Source: Streptomyces sp. BHT-5-2 | Lineage (GTDB): Bacteria; Actinomycetota; Actinomycetes; Streptomycetales; Streptomycetaceae | Direction of reading: 5' to 3' | DNA: 64,000 bases | NCBI RefSeq assembly: GCF_019774615.1 | Contig: NZ_CP081496.1 | Span: 2,108,001 to 2,172,000, forward strand | Shown here: one piece after another, positions 61,178 to 64,000 of the stretch | Numbering within the stretch: the stretch's first letter is position 1 | How the letters are laid out: every line of letters starts with the position of its first letter | The notes under the pieces: model-generated | What the model saw: the letters and a program-made list of their open reading frames with translations, nothing else | Database searches by the model: none | What the model was told of the DNA's origin: nothing | Made by a program: the position numbers and the translations under genes

Positions 61178-61852
61178 ATGGCAGGCATGGCTGCGCACCC
61201 CCTGACCGTCGGGTTCGACCTCGACATGACGCTGATCGACTCCCGTCCCGGCATCAAGGCCGCCTACGAGGCGCTCGCCGCCCGCACCGGGACGTACGTC
61301 GACGCCGACGCCGCGGTGACGCGGCTCGGGCCGCCGCTGGAGGAGGAGATCCGCCGGTGGTTCCCCGCGGAGCGGGTGGCGGAGGTCAGCGCCCTCTACC
61401 GGGAGCTGTACCCCGCGCACGCCGTCGCCGGCACCCCGGCGATGCCGGGCGCCCGGGAGGCGATCGAGGCGGTGCACGCGGCCGGCGGCCGGGCGGTCGT
61501 CGTCACCGCCAAGTTCGAGCCCAACGCCAAGCTGCACCTGACCCACCTGGGCATCGCCGCGGACGCGGTGGTCGGCTCGCTGTGGGCGGAGGCCAAGGCC
61601 GTGGCGCTGCGCGAGCACGGCGCACGGGTCTACGTCGGCGACCACACCGGCGACGTGCGCGGCGCCCGGACGGCGGCGGCGCTGTCCGTCGCGGTCGCCA
61701 CCGGCCCGTGCGACGCCGACGAACTGCGGGCCGCCGGCGCCCAGGTGGTGCTCGACGACCTGACGGCCTTCCCGGCGTGGCTGGATCGTTACGCAGCGAA
61801 TCCGGATCGTTACACGCCGGGCGGCCCGGACGGGGACGCCGCCTCCGCCTGA
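61178..61852 (+). CDS. HAD-family hydrolase (phosphoglycolate phosphatase-like)
   Basis: 224 residues. Motif I is [14 protein letters not shown] with nucleophile Asp and general acid Asp, motif [11 protein letters not shown], the Lys in [11 protein letters not shown] and motif [15 protein letters not shown] helical cap follows motif I, as in phosphoglycolate phosphatase and related enzymes. Substrate unknown. The start may be ATG 61178 or 61187; its promoter would lie in the dead permease. The last 43 bases overlap the convergent small membrane protein gene. Confidence 0.86.
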   Translation: MAGMAAHPLTVGFDLDMTLIDSRPGIKAAYEALAARTGTYVDADAAVTRLGPPLEEEIRRWFPAERVAEVSALYRELYPAHAVAGTPAMPGAREAIEAVHAAGGRAVVVTAKFEPNAKLHLTHLGIAADAVVGSLWAEAKAVALREHGARVYVGDHTGDVRGARTAAALSVAVATGPCDADELRAAGAQVVLDDLTAFPAWLDRYAANPDRYTPGGPDGDAASA

Positions 61853-62067
61853 CGGCGCTGGGCCGCCACGGAACGCAGCACTCCGCCGCCCGCGATCAGG
61901 AAACCGGCGCCCATCAGCATGGACACCCAGTAGAACTCCCACGGCAGCGGCTTCGTACCGAGGAACAGCGGTAGCACCGTGACGAGAGTGGCCAGTGCGC
62001 CAACTAGGAACACGATCGCGCCGATTCGGACCAGCAGATCCCCGGCCTGGGGCGTTTCATCAGACAC
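61810..62067 (-). CDS. Small two-helix membrane protein
   Basis: 85 residues from GTG 62067. Two membrane helices are clear: VRIGAIVFLVGALATLVTVLP and FYWVSMLMGAGFLIAGGGVL. A short hydrophilic tail follows. The end overlaps the HAD gene tail-to-tail by 43 bases. I recognise no named family but the gene appears conserved in Streptomyces. A longer in-frame start at 62178 lacks support. Confidence 0.68.
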   Translation of the reverse strand: MSDETPQAGDLLVRIGAIVFLVGALATLVTVLPLFLGTKPLPWEFYWVSMLMGAGFLIAGGGVLRSVAAQRRQAEAASPSGPPGV

Positions 62068-62274
62068 CTGACCAGGGTAAGTCCGGGCCGGAAGCGCAGA
62101 GGATCCCCCCGGCGACGTCTTGTCACCGGGCCCCGGACCATTAGCCTTGGGGGAGGCGGGCTCGGTGGCCCGCTGCACTGTTATCCAGACCCCTTTTCAC
62201 CGAGCGCCGCGGCTCCCCACGTACCCGCGGCCGACCAGTCAGCATTCCCGACGAGTACGAGGACGAGGACAGAC

Positions 62275-62658
62275 GTGCCTACCGGCAAGGTCAAGTGGTT
62301 CAACAGCGAGAAGGGCTTCGGCTTTCTCTCCCGCGACGACGGCGGTGACGTCTTCGTACATTCGTCGGTACTGCCCGACGACGTGGACGCGCTCAAGCCC
62401 GGCCAGCGCGTCGAGTTCGGTGTCGTCGCAGGCCAGCGCGGTGACCAGGCACTGAGCGTCATCCTCCTCGATCCGGCCCCCTCGGTTGCCGCGGCCCAGC
62501 GCCGCAAGCCCGACGAACTCGCCTCGATCGTCCAGGACCTCACCACCCTGCTGGAGAACGTCACCCAGCAGCTGGAGCGCGGACGCTACCCCGACAAGGC
62601 GCACGGCGCCAAGATCGCCGGCATGCTGCGGGCGGTCGCCGACCAGCTCGACGTCTGA
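62275..62658 (+). CDS. Cold-shock-domain protein with C-terminal extension
   Basis: 127 residues from GTG 62275. Residues 1-66 are a cold-shock domain (GKVKWFNSEKGFGFL with RNP1 KGFGFLSR and RNP2 VFVHSSVL). The remaining 60 form a helical tail (DELASIVQDLTTLLENVTQQ, then AKIAGMLRAVADQLDV) that may drive oligomerisation or partner binding. The extended form is a conserved actinobacterial variant, distinct from the 67-residue cold-shock protein at 19.5 kb. Confidence 0.92.
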   Translation: MPTGKVKWFNSEKGFGFLSRDDGGDVFVHSSVLPDDVDALKPGQRVEFGVVAGQRGDQALSVILLDPAPSVAAAQRRKPDELASIVQDLTTLLENVTQQLERGRYPDKAHGAKIAGMLRAVADQLDV

Positions 62659-62711
62659 AGCCGGCCCCGCCCGCGCCCCCTCGGGAGCGGCGGGCGGTCG
62701 CACCGGATCCG

Positions 62712-63563
62712 TCAGAGGAACGCCAGCGCATCGCGGCCGAGGGGCGGCACCAGCCCCTCGGCCGCGGCGCGGGTGAGCAGCCCGCGCACCGCGGCGTAGC
62801 CGTCCTCGCCGAGGTCGGCGGTGAACTCCGTGACGTACAGCCCGATGTGCTGGTCGGTCACCTTCGGGTCCAACTCCTGGGCATGCTCCAGGACGTACGG
62901 CCGGGACGCCTCCGGGTCGTCCCAGGCCATCCGGACCGAGGTGCGGATCGACTCCGCCAGGCGGCGCAGCACCGGCTCGCCCAGCGACCGCTTGGCGATG
63001 ATCGCCCCCAGCGGGATCGGCAGCCCGGTGGTCAGCTCCCAGTGCTCGCCCATGTCCGCCAGGGAGTGCAGCCCGTAGTCCTGGTACGTGAAGCGGGCCT
63101 CGTGGATGACCAGGCCCGCGTCGACCTTGCCGTCCCGCACCGCCGGCATGATCTCGTGGAACGGCAGCACCACGACCTCGCCGACGCCGCCCGGCACCTG
63201 GTCCGCCACCCACAGCCGGAACAGCAGGTACGCGGTGGACCGCTCGCTGGGCACCGCGACCGTCTTCCCCGCCAGGTCCGCCGCCGCACCCGGTCCGCGG
63301 GTCAGCACCAGCGGGCCGCAGCCGCGCCCGAGCGCCCCGCCGCAGGGCAGCAGCGTGTACTCCTCCAGCACCCACGGCAGCACCGCGTACGACACCTTCA
63401 GCACGTCCAGCTCGCCGCGTTCGGCCAGGCCGTTGGTGACGTCGATGTCGGCGAGGGTGACCGCCAGCTCCGGCGCGTCCGGGACCCGGCCGTGCACCAG
63501 GGCGTCGAAGACGAAGGTGTCGTTCGGGCACGGGGAGTAGGCGATGGACAGCGGCCGGGTCAC
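62712..63563 (-). CDS. mqnD: 1,4-dihydroxy-6-naphthoate synthase
   Basis: 283-residue enzyme of the futalosine route to menaquinone; forms 1,4-dihydroxy-6-naphthoate from cyclic dehypoxanthinyl futalosine. The periplasmic-binding-like fold shows LSIAYSPCPNDTFVFDALVH at the start, VTNGLAERGELDVLKVSYA and VIHEARFTYQDYGLHSLADM. The GTG start overlaps the mqnB stop codon (GTGA), so the two are translationally coupled. Streptomyces use this pathway instead of the classical Men route. Confidence 0.95.
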   Translation of the reverse strand: MTRPLSIAYSPCPNDTFVFDALVHGRVPDAPELAVTLADIDVTNGLAERGELDVLKVSYAVLPWVLEEYTLLPCGGALGRGCGPLVLTRGPGAAADLAGKTVAVPSERSTAYLLFRLWVADQVPGGVGEVVVLPFHEIMPAVRDGKVDAGLVIHEARFTYQDYGLHSLADMGEHWELTTGLPIPLGAIIAKRSLGEPVLRRLAESIRTSVRMAWDDPEASRPYVLEHAQELDPKVTDQHIGLYVTEFTADLGEDGYAAVRGLLTRAAAEGLVPPLGRDALAFL

Positions 63564-64000
63564 GGGGTCCTCCGGGGAATGTCGGGCGGTGTGGTCGGAG
63601 CCCCGGGGAGCGTCGTCGCCACGGGGAGGTCCGCCAGGGCTCCGGGGAACATGCGGAAGGCGTCGGTCAGCGCGGCGAGGGCGGGGCCGATCCGCCAGGC
63701 GGCGCGGTCCCGGGGGCCCACCGCGTTGGAGATCGTGCGGATCTCCAGGACGGGCAGGCGGTGCGCGGCGGCCGCCTCGGCGACGCCGAAACCCTCCATC
63801 GCCTCGGCCAGCACGCCGGGGTGACGGCGCGCCAGCTCGGCGGCGCGGGCCGCGCTGCCGGTCACCGTGGAGACCGTGACGACCGGCCCGGCCGCCCCGC
63901 CGGTGGCCCGTACGAGGGCCGCGACCAGCGCCGGGTCGGGAAGGTGCGCCGTGGTCCCGAAGCCGAGTTCGGTGACCGGGACGAAGCCGTCGGGGGTCTC
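63560..64000 (-). CDS. mqnB: Futalosine hydrolase (5' end outside window)
   Basis: Releases hypoxanthine from futalosine, the step before cyclisation by MqnC. Only the C-terminal 146 residues lie in the window. They show VVTVSTVTGSAARAAELARR, AEAMEGFGVAEAAAAH with the catalytic acidic residues of the nucleoside phosphorylase fold, and EIRTISNAVGPRDRAAWRI. The shorter frame starting at 63865 begins inside a conserved motif and is not the true start. Confidence 0.92.
   Translation of the reverse strand, partial: ETPDGFVPVTELGFGTTAHLPDPALVAALVRATGGAAGPVVTVSTVTGSAARAAELARRHPGVLAEAMEGFGVAEAAAAHRLPVLEIRTISNAVGPRDRAAWRIGPALAALTDAFRMFPGALADLPVATTLPGAPTTPPDIPRRTP

Overview
The window is very GC-rich, with codons ending almost always in G or C, many GTG starts and many ATGA/GTGA stop-start overlaps. 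It carries Streptomyces hallmarks: a BldD-type cdgB, a DasR-type dre site, a solitary groEL2 behind two CIRCE elements, futalosine-pathway mqn genes and TerD. Gene order matches, from memory, the chromosomal core of Streptomyces coelicolor from cdgB through nagKA, groEL2 and murQ to mqnD. I read it as a Streptomyces chromosome core segment carrying one clear accessory insertion.

Layout. 0-3 kb: a partial methionine aminopeptidase divergent from a small HTH regulator, TerD, ArfB and a flavin reductase. 3.4-6.3 kb: diguanylate cyclase cdgB and a membrane-anchored carbohydrate-binding protein. 6.3-11.3 kb: aminosugar genes (a PfkB kinase, nagA, nagK with a dre box) and a solitary sugar-binding lipoprotein. 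11.3-17.1 kb: compatible-solute genes otsB, otsA and gpgS, a CtaG-like membrane protein and an HNH-like lipoprotein. 17.2-19.1 kb: a SAM-I riboswitch in front of a threonine-synthase-like gene and a sulfur-carrier gene, the methionine pair metM-metO. 19.5-22.1 kb: a cold-shock gene and groEL2. 22.1-24.5 kb: a DUF998 membrane protein surrounded by short repeats. 24.5-28.5 kb: MurNAc recycling genes murP, murQ and a MurR-type regulator. 28.6-34.6 kb: small conserved genes, an MFS pump, an HD phosphohydrolase and a solute-binding lipoprotein downstream of two genes sharing a GDHS-AAG motif. 34.9-42.6 kb: cutC with a dre-like box, a secreted FG-GAP protein, a HelD-type RNA polymerase ATPase and a GT87 mannosyltransferase.

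At 42.7 kb lies an XPB-type helicase. Its likely partner, a helicase_C_3/WYL-like protein, lies at 56.2-58.8 kb. Between them is about 11.5 kb of accessory DNA. It starts with a decayed serine recombinase and includes a tightly coupled operon: hydrolase, amino-acid ligase, carrier protein, two acyl-CoA-dehydrogenase-fold enzymes and a flavin reductase. MFS, MmyB-type and LysR genes flank the operon. This looks like a small, uncharacterised natural-product cassette. The window ends with a broken siderophore-type ABC locus (intact ATPase, remnant permease), a HAD hydrolase, a cold-shock-domain protein and mqnD/mqnB of menaquinone synthesis.

The most interesting items are: the SAM-riboswitch metM-metO unit, whose carrier ends in Gly-Gly-Cys; the accessory biosynthetic operon; the GDHS-AAG gene pair beside a periplasmic sensor; a second DasR-like box in front of cutC; and several unassigned operator-like repeats. 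I found no tRNA, rRNA, CRISPR array or intact insertion sequence.
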